Of a DNA stretch of 64,000 nt, positions 63,401 through 64,000 are shown one piece after another. The stretch comes from Clusia tigrina. Lineage: Eukaryota; Arthropoda; Insecta; Diptera; Clusiidae. Within the stretch, counting starts at the first letter, position 1; each line of letters starts with the position of its first letter. Both the position numbers and the translations under genes were made by a program. The stretch covers positions 210,474,325-210,538,324 of the forward strand of contig OV050030.1 of NCBI GenBank assembly GCA_920105625.2, given 5' to 3'. The notes under the pieces are model-generated. The model searched no databases and was not told where the DNA came from. It worked only from the letters and a program-made list of their open reading frames with translations.

Positions 63401-64000
63401 AGCATTTGAATGTTGAAAAGCTTGATAGGTGTAGGACGCACCGTATAGAAGTTAGGGCAATTTGAAGTTTTATCAGTGTTTGATTTGGGACTCAAGGGTA
63501 GCATAGCTATGAGTGATAGCTTAAATTGACAAGAATCTCGAGTATTTTATTGTCACAAAATGTCAAGATTTCATGACGCTCCAGTAAAAAGTTACAAGCA
63601 TTTGATTGTTGCAAACTTTGATAGGTGTAGGACGCACCGTATAGAAGTTAGGGCCATTTGAAGTTTATCAGTGTTTGATTTGGGACTCAAGGGTAGGAAA
63701 GCTTTGAGCGATATCTTAAATTGATAAGAGGCTCGAGTACTTTATTGTCACAAAATTTCAAGATTTTATGACGCTCCAGTAAAAAGTTACAAGCATTTGA
63801 ATGTTACAATATATGATTGGGATAGGATGCACCGTCTAGAAGTTAGGGCCATTTGAAGTTTTATCAGTTTTTGATTTGGGACTCAAGGGTGGCATAGCTA
63901 TGAGCGATAGCTTAAATTGACGAGAGGTCGAGTAATTTATTGTCACAAAAATTCAAAGTTTTATGACGCTACAGTAAAAAGTTCCAAGTATTTTATTGTT
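60488..64000 (+). repeat. Higher-order repeat IV (2,477-bp unit), second copy cut by window end
   Basis: Landmarks at 60488/62965 and the AAATGTCAAGATTTCATGACG monomer at about 61081/63558 are both 2,477 bp apart. Both copies share a short monomer in which GGGACGCAGAGGCTCGAG has lost about 50 bp, and the AGAGGTCGAGTAATTT variant near 61447 and 63924. The unit is about twelve to thirteen monomers including the truncated one. Confidence 0.8.

Larger units (their letters stand above)
50799..64000 (+). repeat. Satellite array, ~195-bp monomer, right block
   Basis: About 68 head-to-tail copies of the same monomer as the left block, in the same orientation, running off the window end. Monomer types resemble those of 18-40 kb more than those of 1-18 kb: the AGCATTAGCTTAAATTTACAAG type and the short AGGATGCACCGTTAGGGCC type are common. 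The first unit is rearranged within 30 bases of the insertion (50820-50835). Several private deletions recur at HOR distance, for example GGGACGCAGAGGCTCGAG at about 60656 and 63134. Confidence 0.96.

Noticed and set aside
1..64000. A wholly new coding or defence system
   Set aside because: Apart from the retrotransposon no coherent gene was found. The satellite has no coding evidence, so any novelty lies in repeat organisation and the element's peculiarities.

Overview
The window looks like pericentromeric or otherwise heterochromatic DNA from an insect, most likely a higher dipteran of the Drosophila type. The evidence is a long head-to-tail satellite array with a monomer of about 195 bp, interrupted by one LTR retrotransposon of the Ty3/gypsy superfamily. 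The element's primer-binding site matches the 3' end of a Drosophila-type serine tRNA. I saw no ordinary host gene, rRNA, complete tRNA gene or CRISPR array. The species and the satellite's published name (if it has one) cannot be fixed from the sequence alone.

Layout. Positions 1-40852 and 50799-64000 are satellite, roughly 210 and 68 monomers, all in one orientation. The satellite is organised into local higher-order repeats (HORs). These are a ~6.04 kb unit with a second copy and a partial third copy (2.9-18.3 kb), a mixed domain with ~1.9, ~2.7 and ~1.7 kb periodicities (18.3-29.2 kb), a ~2.73 kb unit (29.2-36.9 kb), a ~1.54 kb pair (38.2-40.5 kb), a 1,559-bp eight-monomer unit in three copies (52.3-57.0 kb) and a 2,477-bp unit (60.5-64 kb). 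Nearly every monomer carries a short dyad around its conserved AGCTAT...ATAGCT core.

The retrotransposon occupies 40853-50798 on the minus strand, bounded by 494-bp and 502-bp LTRs and a perfect 4-bp target duplication (ATTG). In its own 5'-3' direction it contains: 5' LTR, tRNA-Ser primer-binding site, a ~1.1 kb leader with an ATG-less open frame, gag (385 codons, three zinc knuckles), a canonical -1 slippery heptamer G-GGA-AAC, a pro frame with an unexpected hydrophobic segment, pol (RT, RNase H, integrase with GPY motif), an AT-rich spacer, a broken env-like third region, a purine-rich stretch, the polypurine tract and the 3' LTR.

The gag-to-pro frame arrangement shows how Gag and Gag-Pro-Pol would have been produced from one transcript. 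This copy is nevertheless dead by several independent criteria: a frame break inside the protease active-site motif, substitution of a catalytic Asp in RT, of an Asp in RNase H and of a zinc-ligand Cys in integrase, and a stop-riddled env-like region. The two LTRs differ by only about six substitutions and one 8-bp indel, so the insertion is fairly young.

Most short open frames in the satellite are products of periodicity (many begin at TTG, which is not a nuclear start here) and are not annotated as genes.
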